A stretch of DNA of 64,000 nucleotides. It comes from DASQGA01 sp035535315 (GTDB lineage Bacteria > Actinomycetota > Thermoleophilia > Gaiellales > Gaiellaceae). The notes below the pieces were generated by a model. That model did not search any database, was not told the origin of the DNA, and saw nothing but the letters and a program-made list of their open reading frames with translations. Where the stretch lies: the NCBI GenBank assembly GCA_035535315.1, contig DATLQD010000074.1:12385-76384 (forward strand), read 5' to 3'. Position numbers and translations under genes: made by a program. Position 1 is the stretch's first letter, and every line of letters starts with the position of its first letter. This document shows positions 1 through 8,992 of the stretch, one piece after another.

Positions 1-1710
1 GTCCATCGCCTGCTGGCGCTGCTCATCGTCGGCGTCGCACTCCTTTCCGCGGTGAGCGGAGCGGGAGCCGCGACCCGGCCGAACATCGTGTTCGTCCTGA
101 CGGACGATCAGCGCTTCGACACGCTCGGGGCGATGCCGACCGTCCAGCGTGATCTCGTCGGACGGGGCGTGACGTTCACGAACGCGTTCGTCGTGAACGC
201 CCTCTGTTGCCCGAGTCGCGCGAGCATCCTGACGGGCCGCTACTCGCACTCCACCAACGTCTACGGAAACAACGGCCAATACGGAGGCTTTGGATCGTTT
301 CGCGACCGCTCGACGGTCGGTACGTGGCTCCGGTCGGCCGGCTATCGCACGGGCTACGTGGGGAAGTACCTGAACGGCTACAGACGCTCGTACGTTCCGC
401 CGGGGTGGGATCGCTGGGTGGCGTTCACTCGAGTCGGCTACGACCGCTACGAGCTGAACGTGGACGGCTCCCGGCGCCGGTATTGGCCGGGGAACCCGGC
501 CCACTACTCCACGGATGTCTTGACGAGACAAGCGACTCGCTTCATCCGGGCTGCACACAAGCCGTTCCTCCTGGTCTACGCGCCGTTTGCTCCACACTCC
601 CCGGCTGTCCCGGCCCTGCGCCACGCGAATGCGTTCGAGGCCACGGAGCCCTGGCGGCCCCCGAACTACAACGAGCAGGACGTCTCCGACAAGCCAACGT
701 GGATCCGGCAGATTCCCCCCTGGAGTCACGACCAAGGGCTGAATGCGGATCTCTTCCGCCGCCGTCAGCTGCAGACGCTCCTCGCAGTCGACGACGGCGT
801 CAACTCGCTGCTTGGCGAGCTCCGCCGGCGCCGCATCCTCAGGGACACCATCGTGGTCTTCATGTCCGACAACGGCTACAGCTGGGGAGCTCATCGCGTC
901 GAGGGCAAGGGCGTGCCCTACGAGGAGAGCATCCGCGTTCCGCTCGTCATCCGGTACGACCGCCTCTTCCGCGGGTCGAGAATCGAGACCCGCACGGCCC
1001 TGAACATCGACCTCGCTCCGACCTTCGCGGCCGCCGCCCGTGCGAAGCGGGCGCGGGTGGACGGCCAGAGCCTGCTCGGAATCGTCGGAGGCTCCGCGGC
1101 TCCAGGGCGGGACGACTTTCTGGTCGAGCACCTCCGTGGGGCGCCGTATCCGGCGATGCCGACGTACTGCGGCGTCCGAAGCTCCACCTGGAAGTACGTC
1201 TTCTACGGAACGGGCGAGGACGAGCTCTACGACTTGACGGCCGACCCCTACGAGCTCAAGAGTCGCGCCGCGGACCCTGCGTACCGGACCCAGGTGGTGG
1301 CAATGCGCGCCCGCCTGGACACGCTCTGTACGCCGACCCCTCCGGACTTCTCGCGCTCGTGGCTCTGCATGGTCGCGGCTGCGCCGGGGGGTGGCCCGCT
1401 CACCGGCACCGATCTCGCCGACTTCATCTGTGGCGGGCCCGGGGCGGACTCGGTCGCTGCTTTGGACGGGAGCGATGCCGTCCTGGCGGGCGCAGGGAAC
1501 GACACGATCGATGGAGGCGCGGGGGACGACGAGCTCCGGGGCGGGTCCGGCTCCGACTCCATCTTCGGCGGCTCCGGGGACGACCGGCTCTTCGCCCGGG
1601 ACCTCGTCTCCGACTACTTGGAATGCGGCCAGGGATACGACGTCGTCGTTGCCGACCCGGTCGACACGGTCGCGGCGGACTGCGAGCTCCGCCTCGCGCG
1701 CCGGCCCTAG
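1..1710 (+). CDS. Secreted sulfatase with C-terminal RTX-like repeats (5' end outside window)
   Basis: Arylsulfatase-type hydrolase predicted to act outside the membrane. The frame is open from base 1 and encodes a hydrophobic stretch (LLALLIVGVALL) just before NIVFVLTDDQ, so the signal peptide and start lie left of the window; the GTG at 52 would cut into the signal peptide. The sulfatase signature CCPSRASILTGR has its formylglycine-forming Cys at nt 205-207 (C-x-P-S-R). LTDDQ and the later SDNGYSWG supply typical metal-site residues. After about residue 440 the protein changes to glycine/aspartate nonapeptides (GAGNDTIDGG, GAGDDELRGG, GSGDDRLF) typical of RTX calcium-binding repeats. No anaerobic or aerobic FGly-generating enzyme is visible nearby. 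Substrate cannot be told from sequence. Confidence 0.88.
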   Translation, partial: VHRLLALLIVGVALLSAVSGAGAATRPNIVFVLTDDQRFDTLGAMPTVQRDLVGRGVTFTNAFVVNALCCPSRASILTGRYSHSTNVYGNNGQYGGFGSFRDRSTVGTWLRSAGYRTGYVGKYLNGYRRSYVPPGWDRWVAFTRVGYDRYELNVDGSRRRYWPGNPAHYSTDVLTRQATRFIRAAHKPFLLVYAPFAPHSPAVPALRHANAFEATEPWRPPNYNEQDVSDKPTWIRQIPPWSHDQGLNADLFRRRQLQTLLAVDDGVNSLLGELRRRRILRDTIVVFMSDNGYSWGAHRVEGKGVPYEESIRVPLVIRYDRLFRGSRIETRTALNIDLAPTFAAAARAKRARVDGQSLLGIVGGSAAPGRDDFLVEHLRGAPYPAMPTYCGVRSSTWKYVFYGTGEDELYDLTADPYELKSRAADPAYRTQVVAMRARLDTLCTPTPPDFSRSWLCMVAAAPGGGPLTGTDLADFICGGPGADSVAALDGSDAVLAGAGNDTIDGGAGDDELRGGSGSDSIFGGSGDDRLFARDLVSDYLECGQGYDVVVADPVDTVAADCELRLARRP

Positions 1711-1713
1711 GGA

Positions 1714-2262
1714 CTAGGCAGGGCCGAGCTCGTCGCCGTAGGCGCGACGATAGATCTTCTGGAGCTCGAGGACCTCATCGACGTACTGCCTTGTCTCCGG
1801 AAAGCCTATCTCACCCCCGGCGGCTTCCCACTCGTCGACGTTCGCCTGGCCCGCGTTGTATGCCGCGAGAGCGAGGGGCACCTCGCCATACTTGCGGATC
1901 AGGCGCCTGAGGTAGAACGCTCCGTACCGGACGTTGATCTCCGGGTCCTCGAGGTCGGAGACCACGAACTTGTGCCCGCCTGTGTGCACGGCGATCCCCT
2001 TGGCCGTTTCCGGGAGAAGCTGCATGAGCCCGACGGCGCCGGACGAGGATCGCGCGTTCGCATCGAACTTGCTCTCCCGGTAGATCACGGCCGCGAGAAG
2101 AGCCGGATCGAGGTCGTAGTTCTTCGCGTGCCCGACGACGATGTGTTGATACTCGAGCGGGTAGCGCATCCGTGCGTACCAGGCCGGCTTTGTCTCCTCG
2201 ACGAAGAAGAACCCGCCCGCGAGCGCCCCAAGGGCGACGATGACCGCGAGAGCTCGTGTCAT
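1714..2262 (-). CDS. Soluble lytic murein transglycosylase (SLT family)
   Basis: Cleaves the glycan strands of peptidoglycan. The 182-residue protein has an N-terminal hydrophobic anchor or signal (residues 4-20, ALAVIVALGALAGGFFF) followed by a compact SLT domain. The catalytic Glu is E63 in YRESKF, followed by GLMQLLPETA (78-87) and AAYNAG near 133, the three standard SLT motifs. The start ATG overlaps the coaE stop as ATGA, so it is the last gene of a rpsA-coaE-slt run. Predicted to act on the outer face of the membrane in wall turnover. Confidence 0.9.
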   Translation of the reverse strand: MTRALAVIVALGALAGGFFFVEETKPAWYARMRYPLEYQHIVVGHAKNYDLDPALLAAVIYRESKFDANARSSSGAVGLMQLLPETAKGIAVHTGGHKFVVSDLEDPEINVRYGAFYLRRLIRKYGEVPLALAAYNAGQANVDEWEAAGGEIGFPETRQYVDEVLELQKIYRRAYGDELGPA

Positions 2263-2828
2263 TTCGTAAGCCTCGCCAGCACGTCGGCGGCGAAGGCGTC
2301 CAGATCCTCCCTAGACCCGTCGTTTACGTAGGCGAAGTCGGCACGCCGGAGCTTCTCATCGTCCGGGATCAGCCGGCCCCCACGCCGGTCGGTGACGAGA
2401 ACCTTGCGAGAGGCTCGCACGTCCGGGGACGCAGTCACGGCGACGACCTTGTCGAAGCGGGTCTCGCCGCCGACCTCGTAAAGGAGAGGAACTTCCGTGA
2501 TGCACACCTCGGGCGGCTCGTCCAGGTCACCGAGCTGCTCACGCCAGCGCAGGTAGGTGGCGACGACAAGTGGGTGCAGAAGCTCTTCGAGCCACTTCAG
2601 CTGCCGCCGGCTCGAGAAGACGATGCGGGCGACGGCGCCGCGGTCGATCTCCCCGTCTGGCCCGAGTACCTCCTCGCCGAAGCGCTCGACCACGGCCCGC
2701 TTCACGTCCGCGTCCTGGCGCAGGAGGGTGTGCACGATGTCGTCGCTCGAGACAACCGCGGCGCCCTGGCGCTCGAACGCATGCAGAAGCTCGCTCTTCC
2801 CGGCCCCGATTCCGCCCGTGACGGCCAC
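2259..2828 (-). CDS. coaE: Dephospho-CoA kinase
   Basis: Last step of coenzyme A synthesis: ATP-dependent phosphorylation of dephospho-CoA. The P-loop GGIGAGKSE lies at the very N terminus, and TGG-GAGKS with the later LLYEVGG and RFDKVVAV are typical CoaE motifs. The frame continues upstream into rpsA as low-complexity Arg/Pro/Ser sequence that is only the shadow of rpsA, so I place the start at the GTG at 2828, directly after the rpsA stop, giving 189 aa, usual for the family. No clear Shine-Dalgarno precedes it. Its stop overlaps the downstream transglycosylase start by 4 bp, implying coupling. Confidence 0.9.
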   Translation of the reverse strand: MAVTGGIGAGKSELLHAFERQGAAVVSSDDIVHTLLRQDADVKRAVVERFGEEVLGPDGEIDRGAVARIVFSSRRQLKWLEELLHPLVVATYLRWREQLGDLDEPPEVCITEVPLLYEVGGETRFDKVVAVTASPDVRASRKVLVTDRRGGRLIPDDEKLRRADFAYVNDGSREDLDAFAADVLARLTK

Positions 2829-2847
2829 GGAGACGGGGCGGGAGGAT

Positions 2848-4257
2848 CTAGGCCTGCTCGTCGTCCTCAGGCTGGACGGACGGCTCGGGCTCGGGCTCAT
2901 CGCCCGCGTCCTGGTCCTCGAGCGCGACTGCCTCGTCGGCAGCCTCGGCCGGAGCGGGATCCTCGGACGCGGCATCCTCGGATGCCGTCTCTTCGGTCAA
3001 CGCAGAGTCTTCGGGCTGGGTCGACTCGACCGTTTCTTCGAGCGCGGGAGCTTCCTCGGCAGTCGCCAGATTCTCCGCGAAGACTTCCTCCGAGAGGCCG
3101 AGCGACTCAGCCGACGCAGTCGTCGGGCCGTCGTCGCCCTCCTCGACACGCTTCAGTGAGAGCGAGAGGCGCCGGCGCTCGGCGTCCATCTCGATGATCT
3201 TCGCCTTGACGACGTCCCCCTGCGAGACGATCTCGCGCGGATTCTCGACGTGGTGCTGTGCCAGCTCGGAGATATGCACGAGGCCCTCGACGCCCGGGAG
3301 GATCTCCACGAAGGCCCCAAAGGTAACGACCTTGGTCACCTTCCCCTCGATGACATCGCCCTGGTCGTGTGTGTCGACGACCTGCTGCCAGGGATCCGTC
3401 TGAGTCTGCTTGAGCCCCAGGGAGATCCGCTGGCGGTCGCGATCGATGTCGAGCACCTTGACGCTGACTTCCTGACCGATCTCGAGGAGCTCGGAAGGGT
3501 GGTTGACGTGGCTCCAGGAAAGCTCGGAGATGTGGATGAGCCCGTCGATGCCGTCGAGGTCGACGAAGGCGCCGAAGTCGACGATGTTCGAGATCGTGCC
3601 GGTGACGACGTCGCCCGGCGAAAGCCGGTCGAGAATCGCCTGGCGCATCTCCTTACGCTCCTCCTCAATCACAGCGCGGCGCGAGAGAACGACGTTGTTG
3701 CGGCTCCGGTTCAGCTCGATCACCTTGGAGCGAAGCGTCTTGCCGAGAAAGTCGTCCAGGTCCTGGACTCGACGGATATCGACGAGCGACGCGGGCAGGA
3801 ACCCGCGGACCCCGAGGTCGAGGATGAGACCGCCCTTGACCACCTCGATCACGGTGCCCTCGACGGGCTCGCCGCTTTCGGCAGCGCGCTCGATCTTCTT
3901 CCAGGCCATCTCGAAGCGTGCGCGCTTCTTGGAGAGGATCAGCCGCCCTTCGGTGTCCTCCTTGGTGAGGACGAGCGCGTCGATCTCGTCGCCGAGCTGC
4001 ACCTCGCTGGCCGGGTCGACCGAGCGACGGATCGAGAGCTCCGAGACCGGAATGACGCCCTCGGACTTGTAGCCGATATCGACTAGCACCTCGTCCTTGT
4101 CCACACGGACGACCGTGCCGCTCACCACCTCACCCTCGTTGATCGTCGGGAAGGTGGAGTCGTAATCGGGGATCAGCTCCCCGTCTGGACCGCGCGTCCA
4201 GACACCTTCCTCTTCCAGCCTGGGGTCTGCCTCAGTAGCGGTTTGTTCCTGCACCAT
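2848..4257 (-). CDS. rpsA: 30S ribosomal protein S1
   Basis: RNA-binding S1 protein that helps mRNA recruitment to the 30S subunit. Four S1/OB domains are visible: GEVVSGTVVRV (about 42-110), GEPVEGTVIEV (about 128-195), GDVVTGTISNI (about 213-282) and GDVIEGKVTKV (about 300-370), each with the FGAFV or equivalent core. A long acidic Ala/Glu/Asp tail follows (from about 375). Four domains is the usual actinobacterial form, against six in E. coli. I choose the ATG at 4257; an ATG at 4272 is in frame but forms part of a TATAAT -10 box, so it should lie upstream of the transcript. Confidence 0.93.
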   Translation of the reverse strand: MVQEQTATEADPRLEEEGVWTRGPDGELIPDYDSTFPTINEGEVVSGTVVRVDKDEVLVDIGYKSEGVIPVSELSIRRSVDPASEVQLGDEIDALVLTKEDTEGRLILSKKRARFEMAWKKIERAAESGEPVEGTVIEVVKGGLILDLGVRGFLPASLVDIRRVQDLDDFLGKTLRSKVIELNRSRNNVVLSRRAVIEEERKEMRQAILDRLSPGDVVTGTISNIVDFGAFVDLDGIDGLIHISELSWSHVNHPSELLEIGQEVSVKVLDIDRDRQRISLGLKQTQTDPWQQVVDTHDQGDVIEGKVTKVVTFGAFVEILPGVEGLVHISELAQHHVENPREIVSQGDVVKAKIIEMDAERRRLSLSLKRVEEGDDGPTTASAESLGLSEEVFAENLATAEEAPALEETVESTQPEDSALTEETASEDAASEDPAPAEAADEAVALEDQDAGDEPEPEPSVQPEDDEQA

Positions 4258-4269
4258 CGCGGAAGCGCG

Positions 4270-4275
4270 CATTAT
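4270..4275 (-). promoter_or_regulatory. Putative -10 box of rpsA
   Basis: On the minus strand TATAAT stands 12 nt before the rpsA ATG at 4257. A start about 6-8 nt downstream would give a near-leaderless mRNA, in line with the lack of a Shine-Dalgarno. No good TTGACA lies 16-18 nt upstream. It sits in the 29-bp gap between the divergent genes rpsA and the 4287 gene. Confidence 0.45.
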
Positions 4276-4286
4276 AGCTGCAAGAA

Positions 4287-5315
4287 ATGAGACCCCGAGA
4301 CCTCCTGATCGTGGCTGCGGTGCTCCTTGTCGCGGGATTCGCGGCGGCGGACGCGCTTCGTGGACTGGGAGGCGGTCCAGCCGCTACTCCACCGACCGCG
4401 CCCGCCGGGACCCAGAGCAGCGAATCGATCACCGCTCCTCCTGTACGGCGCATCCGCGGCTTTACCCTCGGGCGGCTCCCCGGCCGCATCGTGTTCACCG
4501 GGGAAACATGCGTGATCCAGGAGCTCGACCTACCGACCGGAACGATCTTCCCGCTCCCCCGCCTCGCAGGCACGTGCAAGCTCTGGTCGCCGCGCCACTC
4601 CGAGCGGCTTGCCTACAGCCTTCCGTCGAGGCGTCGCTCCGTGGTGCCCTTCCGCATCGTCGATCTGGACCACGCCTATCTGGACCTGGGCCAGTTCCAG
4701 GCCCGCATCGACTCGATCGTGTGGACGCCCGACGGCCAGCGTGTGGCCTGGTGCGACGCGCGCGGGAAAGGCCGGGAGCTCGAGATCGGCGAGGCGGTCC
4801 CCGCCAAGCTCCCGGGGTGCCCTGCGGGCTACACGGACGTCGGCAACCTGGTCTACGTGCAGGGACGCGAGCTCCGGGTCGGGGACCGCCTTCTCGTCCG
4901 GGCGAGCGGGGGCATCGACGCAATCTCGTTCGGAGACGACGGATCGGTCGCGCTCGCGGTCGACGGGCGGACGATCCAGGTCTACCGGCGAACGGGCGGG
5001 CAACTTTCGTCCGCCGCGGAGTTCGGACTGGCGCCTCCGCTCCAGGGACGAGTGCCCACCTTTTCGCCCGACAACTGTGGCGCGTTCTTCCGAACCCCGT
5101 ACGACGACCGCGTGGAACGCATCTCAATCATCGACCTCGGCTGCCTGCCGGGCGACGGCGAACAAAGCTTTCCCGGCCACGCAGCTGCCTGGTCGCCGGA
5201 CGGCCGCTGGATCGCCGTAGCCGGCCGGGCGGCCATCCTCTTCCATGCGGTCGACGGCCACAGTGACACGATCCGGTTCAGCACCGCGGCGACCGATCTC
5301 GCCTGGAAGGGATAA
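4287..5315 (+). CDS. Membrane-anchored beta-propeller-like protein, first of a tandem pair
   Basis: Function unknown. The 342-residue product starts with one signal-anchor (LLIVAAVLLVAGFAAADAL, residues 6-24), then a Pro/Thr-rich linker, then an extracytoplasmic domain with repeated PDG/SPDG motifs: WTPDGQRVAW, FSPDNCG and WSPDGRWIAV. These resemble TolB/PD40-type propeller blades. Several Cys are conserved in its neighbour (GETC, VAWC, PDNCG, DLGC) and may form disulfides. It shares anchor, linker, blade order and length with the gene that begins at the next base, so the two are clearly duplicates. No enzyme motif seen. Confidence 0.8.
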   Translation: MRPRDLLIVAAVLLVAGFAAADALRGLGGGPAATPPTAPAGTQSSESITAPPVRRIRGFTLGRLPGRIVFTGETCVIQELDLPTGTIFPLPRLAGTCKLWSPRHSERLAYSLPSRRRSVVPFRIVDLDHAYLDLGQFQARIDSIVWTPDGQRVAWCDARGKGRELEIGEAVPAKLPGCPAGYTDVGNLVYVQGRELRVGDRLLVRASGGIDAISFGDDGSVALAVDGRTIQVYRRTGGQLSSAAEFGLAPPLQGRVPTFSPDNCGAFFRTPYDDRVERISIIDLGCLPGDGEQSFPGHAAAWSPDGRWIAVAGRAAILFHAVDGHSDTIRFSTAATDLAWKG

Positions 5316-6311
5316 GTGCGAACGTCGACCATCGTCCTGGTCGCCGGTCTCGTCGCGATTGCCGGCTTTGCCCTCGCCGACGCGCTGCGGGGCGAGAACC
5401 ACGATACGCCGGCGGTGGCGGAGTCCGAATCGACCACCAGCCGTCCGGCAGCGCCTGCGTTCGAGGGGACGCTCCCGCCGGACCTGCTCACCGGCCGCCT
5501 CGTCTTCACTGACAGCAACTGTGACCTCGGCGTCGCCGACCTCGCCCGTGCCGTGGTCGTCCACGTGCGCGACGTGGAGACGAACTGCGCGCTCTCGGCC
5601 CCCGTTCGCTCGCGAAGGATCGCATACGGATTCGGCCCGCTCGGCCGGGAGACGCTCTCCTACCGCGTCACCGACTTCTCACGGCCCGAGCAAACCCAAG
5701 GCGTTCTGCGGGCGCAGCCCGGGTCGATCGTCTGGAGCCATGATGGTGCGCGTGTCGCCTGGTGCAGCCTGGCCGGACGCGGATATGAACTGGAGATCGG
5801 CGCGGGAAAGCGACCTCTCGCGTTTTGCCCCGTCGCCTACACACGGAAGGGTGAACCCGTCCGGTCCGACGGCCGTCGCCTCCTCGCAGGGTCACGGGCT
5901 CTGATCCCGCCCAGTCCCGGTCGAATCACGGCTGCTTCGATCGGAGTCGATCGGTCGCTCGCCGTCGTGCTTGACGGCGAGCGCATCGTCGTAATGCAGC
6001 AGGGTGTGCGCATAGCCGAGATACGGATTCCGACCCGCGTGCGCAACGTCGTCCCGACGTTTTCCCCCGACAACTGTGGTGCGATCCTTCTGACACCCCA
6101 CCGCGGGCAGCCGCCACGCGTCATCGTGCTCGACCTTTGCGGCGGGCATGACCCCGTGCGCCACCTTCCCGGGCTCAGGGCCGTCTGGTCTCCGGACGGA
6201 CGGTGGCTCGCCGTCGCCGAAGAGCGGACGATCGTCTTCTACCCCCTGGACGAGCGTGGCTTTCCCTTCCGTTTGCCGGGCACCGCGAACCAGCTCGTGT
6301 GGCAACGCTAG
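5316..6311 (+). CDS. Membrane-anchored beta-propeller-like protein, second of a tandem pair
   Basis: Paralogue of the preceding gene, starting with GTG directly after its TAA stop with no gap. It has 331 residues: signal-anchor (VLVAGLVAIAGFALADAL, about 7-24), linker, then propeller-like motifs SHDGARVAWC, FSPDNCGA and WSPDGRWLAV matching the first copy in order. The pair shares the ADALRG junction after the anchor and the conserved Cys positions, but the rest has diverged strongly, so the duplication is old. Convergent with polA, 11 bp away. Function unknown; a role as an envelope binding protein is only a guess. Confidence 0.8.
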   Translation: MRTSTIVLVAGLVAIAGFALADALRGENHDTPAVAESESTTSRPAAPAFEGTLPPDLLTGRLVFTDSNCDLGVADLARAVVVHVRDVETNCALSAPVRSRRIAYGFGPLGRETLSYRVTDFSRPEQTQGVLRAQPGSIVWSHDGARVAWCSLAGRGYELEIGAGKRPLAFCPVAYTRKGEPVRSDGRRLLAGSRALIPPSPGRITAASIGVDRSLAVVLDGERIVVMQQGVRIAEIRIPTRVRNVVPTFSPDNCGAILLTPHRGQPPRVIVLDLCGGHDPVRHLPGLRAVWSPDGRWLAVAEERTIVFYPLDERGFPFRLPGTANQLVWQR

Positions 6312-6322
6312 TCGCCGCTGCG

Positions 6323-8887
6323 CTAGGTCTTCGCCTCGTTCCAGTCGTCCCCGGAGCCGATGTCGACCGCGAGCGGCGGGTCGAGCGGATAGGCGCCACA
6401 CATCTCCTCCCGGAGGAGCTCCCGCACCGCAGGGACCTCGGGCTCGGGAACCTCGAGCAGGAGCTCGTCGTGCACCTGGAGGACGAGCCGCGCCGAGCGG
6501 CCCTCGTCGCGGAGCCTGTGGTGAATCGACACCATGGCTGCCTTGATCACGTCCGCGGCCGTCCCCTGCATGACCGAGTTCACAGCCAGCCGCTCCCCCA
6601 GGGAGCGAGTCTGGCGATTCGAGGCTTTCAGCTCCGGAACGGGACGGCGACGGCCGAAGAGCGTCGTCACGTAGCCGTCCTGCTCGGCCTGCTCGATCGT
6701 CCGCTGGATGAAATCCTGGACGAGCGGGAAGCGCGCCAGATACGTCTCGATGTACTCGGCCGCCTCTTCCCGCGGGATGTCGAGGTTCTCCGAGAGCCCG
6801 AACGCGGAGATGCCGTAGATGATCCCGAAGTTCACCATCTTGGCGACGTTCCGCTCGTCCTTCGTGAGGGTTGCCTGGTCCTTGCCGAGCACCTCGGCGG
6901 CAGTGGCCGCATGGATGTCCTCGCCGGCCGCGAATGCATCGCGCAGCTTGGGCTCGCCCGAAACGTGCGCGAGAATCCGAAGCTCCACCTGCGAGTAGTC
7001 GGCGGAGAGAAGCCGCGACCCGGGCTCGGCCACAAAGGCGCTTCGGATCTCGCGGCCGAGCTCGGTCCGAATCGGGATCGCCTGGAGGTTCGGGTTCGTG
7101 GTCGAAAGCCTGCCGGTGGAGGCGACGGCCTGGTTGAAGGTCGTGTGCAGTCGCCCGTCGTCTTCCGAGATGAGGCCCGGCAGGGGGCCCAGATAGGTGT
7201 TCAGGAGCTTCGAGTACTCGCGCCACTCCTCGATCACCTCGACGATCGGATTGTCCCCCCGGATTGACCGCAGTACGCGCGTGTCGGTGGAGTAACCGGT
7301 CTTGCCCTTGCGTCCCGCCGTCAACTCGAGCTTCTCGAAGAGGATTCGCGCCACCTGCTGGGTGGAGCCGAGCATGAACTCCTCATCCGCGAGCTCGTAG
7401 GCCCTGGCCTCGAGCTCCTCGAGCCGGTCGGCGAGCCGGGCGGTGATCTCGCCCATGCGGTAGGTGTCCACCTTCACGCCCGCGTCCTCCATCGCCGCGA
7501 GCACGCCGGTCAGCGGCAGCTCGACCGTCCGGTAGAGATGGTCGAGGCCGCGCTCCGCGATTCGCTGCCGCATCGGGCCGGCCAGCCGTCGCGCAGTTGC
7601 TGCATGACGGACGAGGGCAGCGGTCTCCTCCTCCGCCTCAGGCTCTGGCCGAAGCTCGACGCCGTACTCGGCGGCGAGGTCGTCGAGGACGTAGCCGGCG
7701 CGGCCCGGCTCGATCAGATAGGCCATGAGGAGCGTGTCGTCGACAACGTCCAGCCGGAGGGGCTTGGCGTCGTGCGCGATAAGTGGAGCAGCGCGGAGTT
7801 GCGCACGGAGATCCGACGACCACGCAGCGACCACAACCTCGCGGCCGGCGTCGAGGGCGATGCGGCCATCCTCGACCGCGATCCCGGCCTCTCCCTCGGG
7901 CGCGGCGATCCGGCCTTCCCGCCACGGAACCTGTACGCCCTCGACCCGCATCGGCGCCGCGGGGAGCGCCTCGTCGATCACGTCGACCCGCTGCAGCAAG
8001 TTCCTGAACTCGTACTGGCGGAACATCTCCTTCAGCCGCGACCGGTCGGGCGGGGAGAGCACCAGCTGCGACGGATCGCAGTCGAGGGGCAAGTCGCGCC
8101 GCATCGTGGCGAGCACCTTCGAGTCGAGCGCCTGCTGAGCGTGCTCCTCGAGCGACCTGCGTCGCGCGGGCGAGAGCTCGGCGACATGCTCGAGGACGTT
8201 CTCGACGGAGCCGTACTGCGCGATCAGCTGGCCTGCCGTCTTGTCGCCGATGCCGGGGACGCCGGGAATGTTGTCCGAGGTGTCGCCCTTCAGCCCGATG
8301 AAGTCGGGTACCTGGTCGGGCCTGACGCCGTACCGGGCCTCGACACGCTCGGGCGTGTAGACGTGCACGTCCGCGACCCCGCGCGGGGTCATCATCAGGC
8401 AGACGTTCTCCGAGACGAGCTGGAAGGCATCCCGGTCGGTCGAGACGACCGTCGTCTTGATGCCGGCCTCGTCCGCACGGTTGGCGAGCGTCGCGATCAC
8501 ATCGTCGGCCTCCCAGCCCTCGAACTCGAGGTTCCGATACCCGAAGGCCTCGACGATGGGCCTGAAATGCGGGAACTGCTCCCGCAGGAGGTCCGGCATT
8601 GGCCGGCGGTCGACCTTGTAGTCCGCCGAGAGCTCGGTCCGGTGTACCGGGCGTGTGTCCCACGCAACCGCCACGCCCTTCGGCTTGTAATCGGCAAGGA
8701 GCTTGAAGAGCATGTTGGTGAATCCGAGCAAGGCGTTGGTCGGGAACCCTTCGGACGTCGCCAGCTCCTCGGGCAACGCGAAAAATCCCCGGTACGCGAG
8801 GTTGTTCCCGTCCACCAGGAAGAGATCGGAGTCGCGAGCGGGCGCATCGTCGACCTGAAGCTCGGTGCCGGTCAGTGTCTTTGGCAC
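6323..8887 (-). CDS. polA: DNA polymerase I
   Basis: Repair and Okazaki-fragment processing polymerase, 854 aa, starting with GTG. N-terminal 5' nuclease domain (about 20-310): LFLVDGNNLAYRGFFAL, GWEADDVIA, STDRDAFQLV, FIGLKGDTSDNIPG. C-terminal family A polymerase: motif A DYSQVELRILAH near 628, motif B RNVAKMVNFGIIYG near 677-691, motif C QVHDELL near 803. The middle domain (about 330-470) has the size of the 3'-5' exonuclease but lacks the DTE of ExoI and the Y-x3-D of ExoIII; where ExoI is expected it reads AGIAVEDGR. Proofreading is therefore probably absent, as in Taq polymerase. Confidence 0.96.
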   Translation of the reverse strand: MPKTLTGTELQVDDAPARDSDLFLVDGNNLAYRGFFALPEELATSEGFPTNALLGFTNMLFKLLADYKPKGVAVAWDTRPVHRTELSADYKVDRRPMPDLLREQFPHFRPIVEAFGYRNLEFEGWEADDVIATLANRADEAGIKTTVVSTDRDAFQLVSENVCLMMTPRGVADVHVYTPERVEARYGVRPDQVPDFIGLKGDTSDNIPGVPGIGDKTAGQLIAQYGSVENVLEHVAELSPARRRSLEEHAQQALDSKVLATMRRDLPLDCDPSQLVLSPPDRSRLKEMFRQYEFRNLLQRVDVIDEALPAAPMRVEGVQVPWREGRIAAPEGEAGIAVEDGRIALDAGREVVVAAWSSDLRAQLRAAPLIAHDAKPLRLDVVDDTLLMAYLIEPGRAGYVLDDLAAEYGVELRPEPEAEEETAALVRHAATARRLAGPMRQRIAERGLDHLYRTVELPLTGVLAAMEDAGVKVDTYRMGEITARLADRLEELEARAYELADEEFMLGSTQQVARILFEKLELTAGRKGKTGYSTDTRVLRSIRGDNPIVEVIEEWREYSKLLNTYLGPLPGLISEDDGRLHTTFNQAVASTGRLSTTNPNLQAIPIRTELGREIRSAFVAEPGSRLLSADYSQVELRILAHVSGEPKLRDAFAAGEDIHAATAAEVLGKDQATLTKDERNVAKMVNFGIIYGISAFGLSENLDIPREEAAEYIETYLARFPLVQDFIQRTIEQAEQDGYVTTLFGRRRPVPELKASNRQTRSLGERLAVNSVMQGTAADVIKAAMVSIHHRLRDEGRSARLVLQVHDELLLEVPEPEVPAVRELLREEMCGAYPLDPPLAVDIGSGDDWNEAKT

Positions 8888-8992
8888 GAGACGAGTCTAC
8901 GCGGAGGAACCCCTGCCGCCCTGCGCTCTCAGGAGGGCTATCTTGCGACGGTTCAGAGGCACGCCGACGACCTGGCCCGAGTGGATCCCGGG

